Counted from the stretch's first letter, positions 1 to 7,734 are shown. The stretch: 26,172 nucleotides of DNA from JANOGU01 sp964602115 (GCA_964602115.1 CAZRQN010000031.1:1-26172), one strand, 5' to 3'. Made by a program: numbers and translations. The notes: a model not told the origin generated them from the sequence alone.

Positions 1-995
1 CCGGCCATCATCTGGATCAGCGTGGTCTTGCCGGTGCCGGGCTTGCCGTCGCCCATGAAGGTGAAGATGAACCCGCCCAGTTCGGCAAAGGGGTTCAGCC
101 GGCGCTCGAAATCATAGGCCATCAGCATCTTGGCCAGCCGCAGGCTCTGGTATTTGGCGATGTGGTTGCCCACCACCTCGGTGGGCTTCTTGAAGGCCAT
201 GGTCAGGGCTGTACCCTTGGCCTTGCGCGCCGGCTTGAACCCGGCGAGCGTCAGCCCGTCCGCCTCCACCTGCCACGAGCCGGTGGCATAGGGCCCGGTG
301 CGCACCGCGCCTTCCGCCCGCGTGGCGACCTTGGCCATCAGCGCCTCGGCAAAGGCGGCCACCGTCGCCACCAGTCGCGGCTCGTCGCTGCCGAGCGCGG
401 CGATGTCCTGATCGAGCTCCCACAGCGCCCCTTGCAAGGCCAGAGGCGCGTTGTCGGTCAGCACCTCCTCCACCGCGCCGATCTCCACCGTCACCTCGCT
501 CTGGTGCGGGGCGAGCAGAAAGGCGGCGGCATTGCCGAATGCGTGCAAGGATACCAGCGCCTCGGCCGCCAGCAGTTCCGAGAATTCCGCCCGCCGCGCC
601 TCGGGCAGGCGCGCTTCCAGATTGGCCTTCTTCAGTTCGGCCAGCGCGGTGCCCTGGGCGAAGGTCTCCCCCATGGCGAGCGCGATGGCCAGCGCCCGGC
701 GCAGGCCGGTCAGCACCGCCGCCTGCACCGGGCTCAGAAGCCCGTCGCCGCTGCCCGAGACCCGATCCACGATCCGGACGCCGCCGGGGCGGGCGGTGCT
801 GCGCGCGGCCATTCCCGGCACCGTCGAGCGGAACATCGGCCGCGCGCCGATCCCGGGGGAGCGCTCGGCCGCCGGCTCGGCCATGGCCTTGGCGATCCGG
901 GGCGCGTGGTCAAAGCCGGTCAGCATCCCCAGCGCCGCCTCGTAATGGGCGCGCACGGCCTCCTCCTTCAGCTCCATCGTGTCGCGCGTGGTCAT
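1..995 (-). CDS. AAA+ family ATPase, 3' end cut by window edge
   Basis: The frame is open from an ATG at 995 to the window edge, about 331 residues, so the C-terminal part lies outside. The first ~310 residues are an alpha-helix-rich, Ala/Leu/Glu-rich domain that I do not recognise. A Walker A motif of AAA type, GKPGTGKTT (Lys near residue 323), follows at the very edge; Walker B, sensor motifs and arginine finger would lie beyond it. No signal peptide or membrane segment is visible. The ATG lies 2 bp after the stop of the 370-residue gene, with AGAGG five bases upstream, so it is the fourth and last visible gene of a compact operon. AAA+ proteins are ring-forming remodelling ATPases; the substrate here may be one of the operon partners, which is inference. 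The ATPase call is firm; the biological role is unknown. Confidence 0.85.
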   Translation of the reverse strand, partial: MTTRDTMELKEEAVRAHYEAALGMLTGFDHAPRIAKAMAEPAAERSPGIGARPMFRSTVPGMAARSTARPGGVRIVDRVSGSGDGLLSPVQAAVLTGLRRALAIALAMGETFAQGTALAELKKANLEARLPEARRAEFSELLAAEALVSLHAFGNAAAFLLAPHQSEVTVEIGAVEEVLTDNAPLALQGALWELDQDIAALGSDEPRLVATVAAFAEALMAKVATRAEGAVRTGPYATGSWQVEADGLTLAGFKPARKAKGTALTMAFKKPTEVVGNHIAKYQSLRLAKMLMAYDFERRLNPFAELGGFIFTFMGDGKPGTGKTTLIQMMA

Positions 996-997
996 CG

Positions 998-2110
998 TTA
1001 CCTCTGCGGCATCAGGTGGCCGTTCGCGGCCACGACGAACTTGCGATAGGGGCGCAGGCCGGGCGGGTCGCGCTCGGCCAGCACCTGGAACGGACGTTCG
1101 GGAAGGATCAGCATCCGCTCCATCTTGCTGGCACCGCTGTCCGTCCCGGGATCGAGCGCGAAGATCTGCCGGGTGGCAGAGGAAAACCAGCCTGTCTTCA
1201 CCGCCTCCTCGCGTTCGGACACCAGGTCTTCCACCGTCCAGACCAGCGCCCAGTCGTCGTCCTCGGCCCTTGTCTCGGCCAGGACCTGGGCGATGGGCCC
1301 GGACTGCAGGGTGAAGGCATGGGAATACATCGGCCCCAGCGTCAGCCGGCGCAGGCGCTTGGGGTGCAGGTCGCCGAAGTCGGCGTCAAAGCCCGTGGCG
1401 ATGGTCAGAAGCTTCAGCCCGGACAGGGATTGCGCCATCAGATGCTGCTGGACGGTCGGCCAGCGGTCCGCATCGGTCCCCAGCGCCTCGCCCCCCGAAT
1501 CCTCCACCTGCAACAGATAGACGACCGGCAGGTTCTGCTGGCTGTCATAGACCGCCCAGGTGACGAGCCACTCCCGCCGGCCACCGGCATCGGCCAGCCA
1601 CTGCACGGCGGGATCGTTGCGGGCCCAGAAAAGCCCGCCGGCCTGCAAGGCCTCGTAGTAGAGCCGCTGCGACAATGTGAACTGGAGTTTCGCCGGCACG
1701 GTCAACTCGCCGACGATCTGGCGGACCATCCGGTCCTTCAGCTCCGCCGCCGAAGGCAGGGCGGCAAGGTTGCGCGCCGCCTGCTGGGCGTCGTTGGCCA
1801 TCACCATCAGTTCTTGCGCGATGGGAAAGCCCGATTCGGTGCGGTCGAAGGTCAGCCGCCCGGGCAAAGGCCCCTCGACCCGCCCCAGCATCAGGTATTT
1901 CAGCGACAGGGCGCGAAACGTCGCCTGCAAGGCCGACAGATGCCCGGCGGCGATCCGCGCCTCCAGCCGCGTCAGTTCCCCCGCCCGCTCGAACTCCACG
2001 ATCACCCGGGCGAGGTGCCGGGTGATGCGGTCGAACTTGGCGAAGTAGCGGCGGGCGACGAGCGTGTCGTGCAGCTCGGCGTGGTCTTGGGTGAGGGTGC
2101 TTTCAGGCAT
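998..2110 (-). CDS. Conserved-looking protein of unknown function (370 aa)
   Basis: I do not recognise this protein. It is a soluble-looking 370-residue protein without signal peptide or hydrophobic helix. The N-terminal ~180 residues look helical (Leu, Ala, Arg and Glu rich); the rest has alternating hydrophobic and aromatic stretches typical of mixed alpha/beta folds, such as WLVTWAVYDSQQNLPVVYLLQ. No catalytic motif stands out. The ATG at 2110 follows the stop of the small membrane-protein gene by 15 bp, and its own stop is followed 2 bp later by the AAA+ gene, so the two are probably translated together. The tight spacing suggests a partner, adaptor or substrate-recognition subunit for the ATPase, which is inference. 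The long antisense frame over this region is a GC-rich shadow. Confidence 0.8.
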   Translation of the reverse strand: MPESTLTQDHAELHDTLVARRYFAKFDRITRHLARVIVEFERAGELTRLEARIAAGHLSALQATFRALSLKYLMLGRVEGPLPGRLTFDRTESGFPIAQELMVMANDAQQAARNLAALPSAAELKDRMVRQIVGELTVPAKLQFTLSQRLYYEALQAGGLFWARNDPAVQWLADAGGRREWLVTWAVYDSQQNLPVVYLLQVEDSGGEALGTDADRWPTVQQHLMAQSLSGLKLLTIATGFDADFGDLHPKRLRRLTLGPMYSHAFTLQSGPIAQVLAETRAEDDDWALVWTVEDLVSEREEAVKTGWFSSATRQIFALDPGTDSGASKMERMLILPERPFQVLAERDPPGLRPYRKFVVAANGHLMPQR

Positions 2111-2125
2111 GGACCGAACGTGGCC

Positions 2126-2389
2126 TTACCGTCCGCACAAGCGAAGCACGGCAGAGCGCCCGTGCATCACGGCCTGCGCACAGAGTTTCGCAAGGCCTCC
2201 TACGATAAACAACAAGCCCACCAGCCCAATCAAACCCGCCAAACAAACGCCAAGCAGGAAGACCACGAACGCGACGACGTTCGCACCCCTACTTTCCAAT
2301 GAGATCAGATAGTTGATAAGCCAAAGGCTGGCCAGAACACTGGCCAGCGCCGCCGCATAGATCGCGAGCCCGTCGCGCAATTCCCGCAA
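2126..2389 (-). CDS. Small integral membrane protein, TTG start (87 aa)
   Basis: An 87-residue protein with two hydrophobic segments: residues ~9-30 (IYAAALASVLASLWLINYLI) and ~38-67 (VVAFVVFLLGVCLAGLIGLV and following), ending in a short basic tail. The frame begins at TTG (2389), three bases after the stop of the coiled-coil gene. GGGGAG lies six bases upstream of that TTG, which supports it as the start although TTG is rare. No family is recognised. It sits between the coiled-coil gene and the 370-residue gene, so it could anchor the operon's machinery to the inner membrane (inference). Gene existence is well supported by the hydrophobicity pattern, ribosome-binding site and tight spacing on both sides. 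Confidence 0.7.
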   Translation of the reverse strand: MRELRDGLAIYAAALASVLASLWLINYLISLESRGANVVAFVVFLLGVCLAGLIGLVGLLFIVGGLAKLCAQAVMHGRSAVLRLCGR

Positions 2390-2392
2390 CGC

Positions 2393-3466
2393 CTACTCCC
2401 CATACGCATTCTTGTCGTGCTTCTCGACAATCGCCGCGAACCGGCGCGCGAAGCGCTCGTCCGCCTTCGCCTTGGCCTCCAGAATCTCCCGGGCGAAGAC
2501 CATGTTCTCCTCATGCTTCTCCAGCATCTCGGCCATCTTGTCGTTGGTCGCTGCCCCGATCGCCGCCATCGCCGCCTGGGCCTCCTGGTCGGTCTTCACC
2601 CCGATCTCGTTGATCCGGTGCGCCACGTCCTGCTGCTGCGCGGTCTTCAGCGAGGCCGACAGCGCGTCGTAGAGCACCACCCGCTGCTTGGTGTCCGTCT
2701 GCAGCTTGTTGATCAGCACCATCTGCGTCGCCGCCTGGTTCTGCAGGCTGTCCACCCAGGTCTTGCCCTTCTCGATATAGCGCTCCAGCGTCTGCGACTT
2801 GGCGAGCTTCACCTGCTCGTCCTGCACCAGCGCGTTGTGGCGCGCGTTCATCTCCGCCAGCTGCGTTTCCAGCCGGGTCCGCGCCGCCGCGTCCTGCTCG
2901 ACCGCGATCTTGTTCTCCAGCTCGATCAGCCCCGGGTCCATCCCGGCCACCTCGGCCCGCACCGCTTCCAGCTCTGCCACCGTCGCCTCGCGGTCGGTCA
3001 GGGTCGCGGACAGGTTCTTCTCCACCGTCGCCTTCTGCCCGTTCAGCAGGTCGAGCTGGCCCTGCAACAGCCGCACGATCACGTCCGACTTCGAGATCAG
3101 GTCCTGCAGCTTGTCGTCGATCGAGGCCTCGCGCAGCCGCTCCTGCCGCATCGACTCCGCCTTGCCGTCCGAGAAGATGCCGACGAAGTTCTCCCAGCCG
3201 GTCTTTGACCGCATATCGCTGAAATCCTTGGAGAAGGCAGCGGTGACGCTGTCCAGCCCCATGATCAGCTCGGCGATGTTGGCGTTCATCAGGTCGGTGT
3301 GCTTGTGGACATCGGCCAGCGTGGCGTTTTCCACGTCGATGGCGGCCTCGCCCTTGGCGATCTTCTCGCGGCCCTGCTCGATCACTGTGGTGATGGCGCT
3401 GATCCTGGCCTGGGCCTCGGCCACTTTCGCCTGGCTGTCCCGAATCTGTGCTTCCAAATCGGCCAT
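2393..3466 (-). CDS. Long coiled-coil protein, first gene of AAA+ operon (357 aa)
   Basis: Nearly the whole protein is predicted helix with heptad-like Leu/Ile/Ala spacing and very high Glu, Lys, Gln and Ala content, so it should form long coiled coils. Residues ~1-65 and ~130-235 look like the strongest heptad regions; a less regular stretch around 80-110 contains SKTGWENFVGIFSDGKAE. There is no signal peptide or membrane helix. The ATG at 3466 has a good GGAGG six bases upstream. It is the first gene of the four-gene operon, so the promoter must lie in 3467-3640. The general look recalls cytoplasmic coiled-coil proteins such as the TelA/toxic-anion group or PspA/IM30-like proteins that act with AAA ATPases, but I see no diagnostic motif and do not assign it. 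Confidence 0.85.
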   Translation of the reverse strand: MADLEAQIRDSQAKVAEAQARISAITTVIEQGREKIAKGEAAIDVENATLADVHKHTDLMNANIAELIMGLDSVTAAFSKDFSDMRSKTGWENFVGIFSDGKAESMRQERLREASIDDKLQDLISKSDVIVRLLQGQLDLLNGQKATVEKNLSATLTDREATVAELEAVRAEVAGMDPGLIELENKIAVEQDAAARTRLETQLAEMNARHNALVQDEQVKLAKSQTLERYIEKGKTWVDSLQNQAATQMVLINKLQTDTKQRVVLYDALSASLKTAQQQDVAHRINEIGVKTDQEAQAAMAAIGAATNDKMAEMLEKHEENMVFAREILEAKAKADERFARRFAAIVEKHDKNAYGE

Positions 3467-3645
3467 CGCGGTCCTCCAAAGTCCGTCAAATTCACATGGG
3501 GGACGCTAACGGCAACTGCATCCCCCTGTCATGGGAAAATCGGCGGGCCCCCATCGCCCGAGAGGCAGCCCTTGCCGCCTCGGCCCGCCGCTTGACGTCG
3601 CCGGGCGGCTGGCCGACCAGTGTCGGCAAGATCGGGGAGGGACAG
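3467..3645. other. Divergent intergenic region, promoters expected
   Basis: 179 bp separate the start of the coiled-coil gene (minus) from the acetyltransferase start (plus). Both promoters should lie here, but I cannot point to convincing -35/-10 boxes for either. An upstream in-frame extension of the acetyltransferase exists but is unlikely to be coding, because a good ribosome-binding site precedes the internal TTG at 3646. Confidence 0.4.
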
Positions 3646-4113
3646 TTGGCAGTCACGATACGTCCGCTCGGCGCAGCGGACCGCGCGGAATGGGACCGGC
3701 TCTATGCCGGCTATGCCGCCTTCTACCGGGTGGAGCAGACCGGTGCGATGCGCGATCGCGTCTGGGGCTGGCTGCTGGATCCCGCCCATCCGGTCACGGG
3801 TCTTGTCGCGGAACGCGACGGGGGCCTTGTCGCCGAAGGTCAGGGCGGGCTGGTCGGGCTGGCGCATTTCCGCGCCTTCGCACGGCCGCTCTCCGCCTCG
3901 ACCGGCGGTTTTCTCGACGATCTCTACGTCGATCCCGCCGCGCGCGGCAGCGGCGCCGCCCAGGCGCTGATCGCGGCAGTGGCCGAGGCCGGACGGGCGC
4001 AGGGCTGGACGGTGATCCGCTGGATCACCGCCGAGGACAACGCCCGCGCCCGCGCCGTCTATGACCGTGTGGCCAGCCGCACCCCCTGGGTCACCTACGA
4101 CATCCGGCTCTGA
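3646..4113 (+). CDS. GNAT family N-acetyltransferase
   Basis: A single-domain GNAT acetyltransferase of 155 residues that would transfer acetyl from acetyl-CoA to an amine. The N-terminus MAVTIRPLGAAD is the usual GNAT beginning (strand followed by the 'R-L-D' helix). Around residues 88-105, FLDDLYVDPAARGSGAAQAL is the beta4-alpha3 acetyl-CoA-binding motif (R/Q-x-x-G-x-A type). ITAEDNARARAVYDR near residues 126-140 is the conserved C-terminal motif (N-x-x-A-x-x-x-Y). I chose TTG at 3646 because GGGGAGG lies five bases upstream; the frame stays open to 3448, but the extra 66 residues look like non-coding translation. The substrate cannot be told from sequence. It is convergent with panC. Confidence 0.9.
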   Translation: MAVTIRPLGAADRAEWDRLYAGYAAFYRVEQTGAMRDRVWGWLLDPAHPVTGLVAERDGGLVAEGQGGLVGLAHFRAFARPLSASTGGFLDDLYVDPAARGSGAAQALIAAVAEAGRAQGWTVIRWITAEDNARARAVYDRVASRTPWVTYDIRL

Positions 4114-4115
4114 GC

Positions 4116-4330
4116 CCCGTTCTGCCGCACTGCGGCGGCGCGGGCCGGGCGCTGCGTTAACCTCCGGCGCGGCGGGCGCCGTGTCGGTACGGAAGACCGA
4201 CGCCGAACCGACGGAAAACCGACGCGAAACCGACGGCCCGAAATCGCGGTTAACGCCGGAAATCAGCGGCTTGTATGATTCGCCCGCCGCGCCGGCCGGC
4301 GGCCACGGCGCCGCAGTGCGGCGCAACGGG
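4116..4330. repeat. Nested inverted-repeat element between convergent genes
   Basis: The intergenic space between the acetyltransferase and panC is bounded by a 22-bp inverted repeat: 4116-4137 pairs with 4309-4330, matching at 20 of 22 positions. Inside it, GCGTTAACC (4154-4162) and GGTTAACGC (4248-4256) form a second, perfect 9-bp inverted repeat. Between those lie four 11-bp direct repeats (4197-4240). The arrangement could be a large bidirectional transcription-ending structure, a MITE-like or REP-like dispersed element, or a protein-binding array. There is no open frame that looks coding inside it. Confidence 0.75.
4197..4240. repeat. Four tandem 11-bp direct repeats
   Basis: Four consecutive 11-base units begin CCGACG: CCGACGCCGAA, CCGACGGAAAA, CCGACGCGAAA and CCGACGGCCCG. 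The first six bases are invariant and the seventh alternates C/G. The period of about one helical turn would place the same face of each unit on one side of the DNA, as in iterated protein-binding sites. They sit at the centre of the nested inverted repeats. Confidence 0.8.
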
Positions 4331-4337
4331 CGGAGGG

Positions 4338-5177
4338 TCAGACCGGGATATTGTCGATCAGCCGCACGCCGTCGATCCAGGCGGCGGCGAGCATGCGGCG
4401 GCTGCGGGCGGGATTGTCCGAGGGCAGCAGCGTTTCGGCATCGCGCAGCTCGATATATTCCACCCGTTCGAACCCGGCCCCGCGCAGGGTCTCAGCCGCC
4501 TCGCGGATCGCCATCCGGTCGGACTGGCCGGCGCGGATGTCCCGGACGGCGGCGGAGAGCGCGGCGTAAAGCACCGGGGCCTTGCGGCGGCCCTCCGGCG
4601 TGAGCCGCTGGTTGCGCGACGACATGGCCAGCCCGTCCGCCTCGCGGATCGTCTCGCAACCCACGATTTCCACTGGAATATTCAGGTCGCGCACCAGCTT
4701 CAGCACCACCTGGAGCTGCTGCCAGTCCTTCTGGCCGAAATAGCCCCGGTCGGCCCGCGACATGCCGAAAAGCTTGGTGACGACCGTCGCCACGCCTTCG
4801 AAATGCCCCGGCCGCAGATGTCCCTCCAGCGGCTTGGCAACGCCGGAGACCACCACCGTGGTGCCGAAACCCTCGGGATAGACCTCCTCCGGCGCGGGGG
4901 CGAAGATCAGGTCCACCGGCACGCTGGCCAGCAGCGCCGCATCGGCCTTTTCGCTGCGCGGGTATTTCGCCAGGTCCTCGGGGTTGTTGAACTGCATCGG
5001 GTTGACGAAGATCGTCGTCACCACCCGGGCGCATTCGGCCCGGGCGCGGCGGGCCAGCGACAGGTGCCCGTCATGCAGCGCACCCATGGTCGGGACCACG
5101 CCAACACTCTCGCCAGCGGCTTTCCAGGCGCCGACGCGGGAACGCAAGTCTTTGACAGTACGGACGATTTCGATCAT
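4338..5177 (-). CDS. panC: Pantothenate synthetase (pantoate--beta-alanine ligase)
   Basis: PanC condenses pantoate with beta-alanine using ATP, the last step of pantothenate synthesis in the cytoplasm. The 279-residue length is normal for the family. Diagnostic motifs are MGALHDGH (31-38, the HIGH-like ATP-binding motif), NPMQF (59-63), FGQKDWQQ (147-154) and SSRN (186-189, KMSKS-like loop). Its ATG overlaps the panB stop in ATGA (5174-5177), so the two pathway genes are translationally coupled in the order panB-panC. It ends about 8 bp from the nested repeat element, which may help terminate the transcript. Confidence 0.97.
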   Translation of the reverse strand: MIEIVRTVKDLRSRVGAWKAAGESVGVVPTMGALHDGHLSLARRARAECARVVTTIFVNPMQFNNPEDLAKYPRSEKADAALLASVPVDLIFAPAPEEVYPEGFGTTVVVSGVAKPLEGHLRPGHFEGVATVVTKLFGMSRADRGYFGQKDWQQLQVVLKLVRDLNIPVEIVGCETIREADGLAMSSRNQRLTPEGRRKAPVLYAALSAAVRDIRAGQSDRMAIREAAETLRGAGFERVEYIELRDAETLLPSDNPARSRRMLAAAWIDGVRLIDNIPV

Positions 5178-6007
5178 TTCGCAGCCTTCGGCGCCTCGTC
5201 TGCAAAGCTGTGTTCAGGCGCCGGGAAGCGCCGGCTGCGCACTTCCTCGGCATAGGCGGCGATGGCCTCGTCGGCGGTCTGGGCCAGTGCGGCGTAGCGC
5301 TTGACGAACTTGGGCCGGAACTCGGTGAACATGCCCAGCATGTCGTCCACCACCAGCACCTGCCCGTCGCAATGGACGCCGGCGCCGATGCCGATGGTCG
5401 GGATCGCCAGCGCCTGCGTCACCCGCTGCGCCAGCCCCTCGGGCACCTTCTCCAGCACCACCGAAAAGGCCCCGGCGGCCTCGACCGCCCTGGCATCGGC
5501 CATGACCTTGTCGCCCTCCTCGGCCCGCCCGACCACGCGGTAGCCGCCGAAGGTGTTCACCGATTGCGGGGTCAGCCCGACATGGGCCATCACCGGCACA
5601 CCACGGGTGGTGAGATAGGCGATGGTCTCCGCCATATGTTGCCCGCCTTCCAGCTTCACCGCCGGCGCCCCGGTCTCGGCCATCAGCCTTGCGGCGTTGC
5701 GGAAGGCCTGCACCGGGCCTTCCTCATAGCTGCCGAAGGGCATGTCGATCACCGGCATCGCCTTCTGCGCGCCCCGGACCACGGCCTTTCCGTGCAGGAT
5801 CATCATCTCCATGGTCACGCCCAGGGTGGAGGGCATGCCATGCAGCACCATCCCCACCGAATCGCCCACCAGGGCTATGTCGCAATGGGCATCGACCAGC
5901 CGGGCGATCGGCGTCGTATAGGCGGTGAGGACCACCAGCGGGGCCGAGCCCTTGCGGGCCTTGATATCGGCGGGAAGGACCGGGCGGACGGGGGCGGTGG
6001 CGCTCAT
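5174..6007 (-). CDS. panB: 3-methyl-2-oxobutanoate hydroxymethyltransferase
   Basis: PanB transfers a hydroxymethyl group from methylene-tetrahydrofolate to alpha-ketoisovalerate to make ketopantoate, the first committed step to pantothenate. The 277-residue protein shows the TIM-barrel motifs LVVLTAYTTPIARLVD (25-39), VGDSVGM (47-53, metal-binding Asp), DMPFGSYE (88-95) and VKLEGG (117-122), plus the IGIGAG loop. I chose the ATG at 6007, preceded by GAGGAG, over an upstream ATG in the same frame at 6121, because the protein then starts as family members do. It overlaps panC by four bases. Confidence 0.97.
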   Translation of the reverse strand: MSATAPVRPVLPADIKARKGSAPLVVLTAYTTPIARLVDAHCDIALVGDSVGMVLHGMPSTLGVTMEMMILHGKAVVRGAQKAMPVIDMPFGSYEEGPVQAFRNAARLMAETGAPAVKLEGGQHMAETIAYLTTRGVPVMAHVGLTPQSVNTFGGYRVVGRAEEGDKVMADARAVEAAGAFSVVLEKVPEGLAQRVTQALAIPTIGIGAGVHCDGQVLVVDDMLGMFTEFRPKFVKRYAALAQTADEAIAAYAEEVRSRRFPAPEHSFADEAPKAAK

Positions 6008-6083
6008 CTGCTCCTCGGCTTGCCGGAGGTTCCGGCGCCCAGCTATACCGGGGCAAAGCCCGTCCTGCCAGTGGAATGCTGCG

Positions 6084-6425
6084 ATGCCGCACAGCCTGCG
6101 ACTTTCCCGCGAGGGGATCACGCCCGAAATCTTCCGTCTCGATCCGGCGCGGGTTCTGAAAGGCGATCCGGTGCTTACGACATGGAATGTCGAGGACAGG
6201 GATGGCCTCTATTGCGGTCTCTGGGCCTCGACCGTCGGGGCCTGGCGCGTCACCTACAACGAATGGGAGTATTTCCGCATCCTGGAAGGCTTGGCCGTTG
6301 TCACCGATGACGCGGGGCCGGTCCATCACCTCGGGCCGGGCGACAGCCTGGTGATCCGCCCGGGCTTCCAGGGCGTCTGGGAGACGGTGGAGCCTGTCCT
6401 CAAGGACTATGTGATCCGCGTGTGA
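6084..6425 (+). CDS. Cupin domain protein, DUF861/cupin_3 type
   Basis: A 113-residue single cupin of the DUF861 (EutQ/ureidoglycine-hydrolase-like) group, identified by the run TWNVEDRDG...GLWASTVGAWRVTYNEWEYFRILEG (about residues 33-70), the GPGDSLVIRPGFQGVWE turn motif (84-100) and a short C-terminus DYVIRV. Cupins are small beta-barrels that often bind a metal; here the first motif carries Glu and Arg rather than a clear His-x-His, so metal binding is uncertain. Members are usually annotated only as cupin domain proteins and the substrate is unknown. The ATG at 6084 is chosen because family homology begins there. It is divergent from panB and convergent with aroC. Confidence 0.85.
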   Translation: MPHSLRLSREGITPEIFRLDPARVLKGDPVLTTWNVEDRDGLYCGLWASTVGAWRVTYNEWEYFRILEGLAVVTDDAGPVHHLGPGDSLVIRPGFQGVWETVEPVLKDYVIRV

Positions 6426-6444
6426 ACAGTGACCGGAAAACCCG

Positions 6445-6463
6445 CCCCGGCCCTGAGCCGGGG
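6445..6463. terminator. GC hairpin between convergent cupin and aroC genes
   Basis: CCCCGGC (6445-6451), loop CCTGA, GCCGGGG (6457-6463) form a perfect 7-bp stem midway between the two convergent stop codons. GTGACC/GGTCAC (6429-6434 and 6462-6467) gives an alternative outer pairing. There is no T-run, so it is either a Rho-assisted or bidirectional terminator or one copy of a dispersed GC-rich palindrome. Confidence 0.45.
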
Positions 6464-6500
6464 TCACGTCCACCCGATTGGCGGGGCCTGCGGACGCAGT

Positions 6501-7601
6501 TCAGCCGATCTTTCCGCGCAGGCCGCCGGTCTGGCCCCGGTCACGCAGCAGATGGTCGAGCAGGACGCAGGCCATCATCGCCTCGCCCACCGGCACGGCG
6601 CGGATGCCGACGCAGGGATCGTGACGGCCCTTGGTGACGATCTCCATCTCCGCCCCGGCGGTGGACACGGTCCGGCGCGGGGTGAGGATCGACGAGGTCG
6701 GCTTGACCGCAAAGCGGCAGACCACGTCCTGACCCGTTGAAATCCCGCCCAGAATCCCGCCGGCATGGTTGGACAGGTATTCCGGCCCCTGCGGTCCCAT
6801 CCTGATCTCGTCGGCGTTCTCCACCCCGGTGAGGGCGGCCGCCGCCATGCCCTCGCCGATCTCCACGCCCTTGACCGCGTTGATCGACATCATCGCCGCC
6901 GCGAGGTCGGCGTCGAGCTTGCCGTAGATCGGCGCGCCAAGGCCGGCCGGCACGCCCGAGGCCACGATCTCGATCACCGCGCCGGTCGAACTGCCTGCCT
7001 TGCGCAGCGTGTCGAGGTCTTCGGCCCAGAGCGCGGCGGTTGCGGCATCCGGGCACCAGAACGGATTGCGCTCCACCTCGGCCAGATCGACCCGCGCCCG
7101 GTCGATGGCGCGCGGGCCCATCTGCACCATGTAGCCGGCGATCGTCAGCCCCGGGCACAGCGCCGCCAAAGCCACCCGCGCCACGCCACCCGCCGCCACC
7201 CGTGCGGCGGTCTCGCGCGCCGAGGAGCGCCCGCCGCCGCGATAATCGCGCAGCCCGTATTTCTGGTGATAGGTGATGTCGGCATGGCCTGGGCGGAAGC
7301 TGGCGGCGATCTCGCCATAATCCTTCGAGCGCTGGTCGGTGTTCTCGATCATCAGCTGGATCGGCGTGCCGGTCGTCACCCCCTCGAACGTGCCCGAGAG
7401 GATGCGCACCAGATCGTCCTCGCGCCGCTGGGTGGTGAAGCGGCTGGTGCCCGGCTTGCGCCGGTCGAGCCAGGGCTGGATGTCGGTCTCCGACAGGCGC
7501 AGCCCCGGCGGGCAGCCATCCACGGTGGCGCCCAGCGCCGGCCCGTGGCTTTCGCCCCAGCTGGTGACGCGGAACAGGTGGCCGAAGCTGTTGTGGCTCA
7601 T
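6501..7601 (-). CDS. aroC: Chorismate synthase
   Basis: AroC converts 5-enolpyruvylshikimate-3-phosphate to chorismate using reduced FMN, the last common step of aromatic synthesis, feeding tryptophan (compare trpB later in the window). The 366-residue length is standard. Motifs include FRVTSWGESHGPALG (10-24, signature 1 with GESHG at 16-20), the RPGHAD/YGLRDYRGGGRSSARETA region (~102-135, signature 2) and the C-terminal KGRHDPCVGIRAVPVGEAM (~328-346). The ATG at 7601 gives MSHNSFG, the usual start of the family. The protein looks intact. It appears to be transcribed alone, or with the secreted-protein gene 134 bp upstream. Confidence 0.98.
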   Translation of the reverse strand: MSHNSFGHLFRVTSWGESHGPALGATVDGCPPGLRLSETDIQPWLDRRKPGTSRFTTQRREDDLVRILSGTFEGVTTGTPIQLMIENTDQRSKDYGEIAASFRPGHADITYHQKYGLRDYRGGGRSSARETAARVAAGGVARVALAALCPGLTIAGYMVQMGPRAIDRARVDLAEVERNPFWCPDAATAALWAEDLDTLRKAGSSTGAVIEIVASGVPAGLGAPIYGKLDADLAAAMMSINAVKGVEIGEGMAAAALTGVENADEIRMGPQGPEYLSNHAGGILGGISTGQDVVCRFAVKPTSSILTPRRTVSTAGAEMEIVTKGRHDPCVGIRAVPVGEAMMACVLLDHLLRDRGQTGGLRGKIG

Positions 7602-7637
7602 GGATCCAGGTCTCGCGCAACGCCCGGCCCCGCGGCC

Positions 7638-7658
7638 CCCTCCCCCTTGTGGGGAGGG
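7638..7658. repeat. CCCTCCCC/GGGGAGGG palindrome (REP-like)
   Basis: A perfect 8-bp stem (7638-7645 with 7651-7658) with loop CTTGT lies in the gap between the secreted-protein gene and aroC and is followed by ATGGGGTGGGGG. From general knowledge, palindromes of this type (ccctcccc...ggggaggg followed by tggggtggggg) recur in intergenic regions of many high-GC proteobacteria. It lacks a T-run, so I call it a dispersed repeat rather than an intrinsic terminator. Confidence 0.6.
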
Positions 7659-7734
7659 ATGGGGTGGGGGGCGCCCGGCCGAAGCGAGGCTCCCGGTGCC
7701 CGTCCTTAGGCCAAAGCCCGGCCTACGGGAAGGG

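Noticed and set aside
539..2302. 587-residue plus-strand reading frame
   Set aside because: Antisense to the 370-residue and AAA+ genes; Pro/Arg-rich translation without domain, typical high-GC shadow.
2511..3479. 322-residue minus-strand frame overlapping the coiled-coil gene
   Set aside because: Gly/Arg/Asp-rich out-of-frame translation; the 357-residue frame has the ribosome-binding site and heptad pattern.
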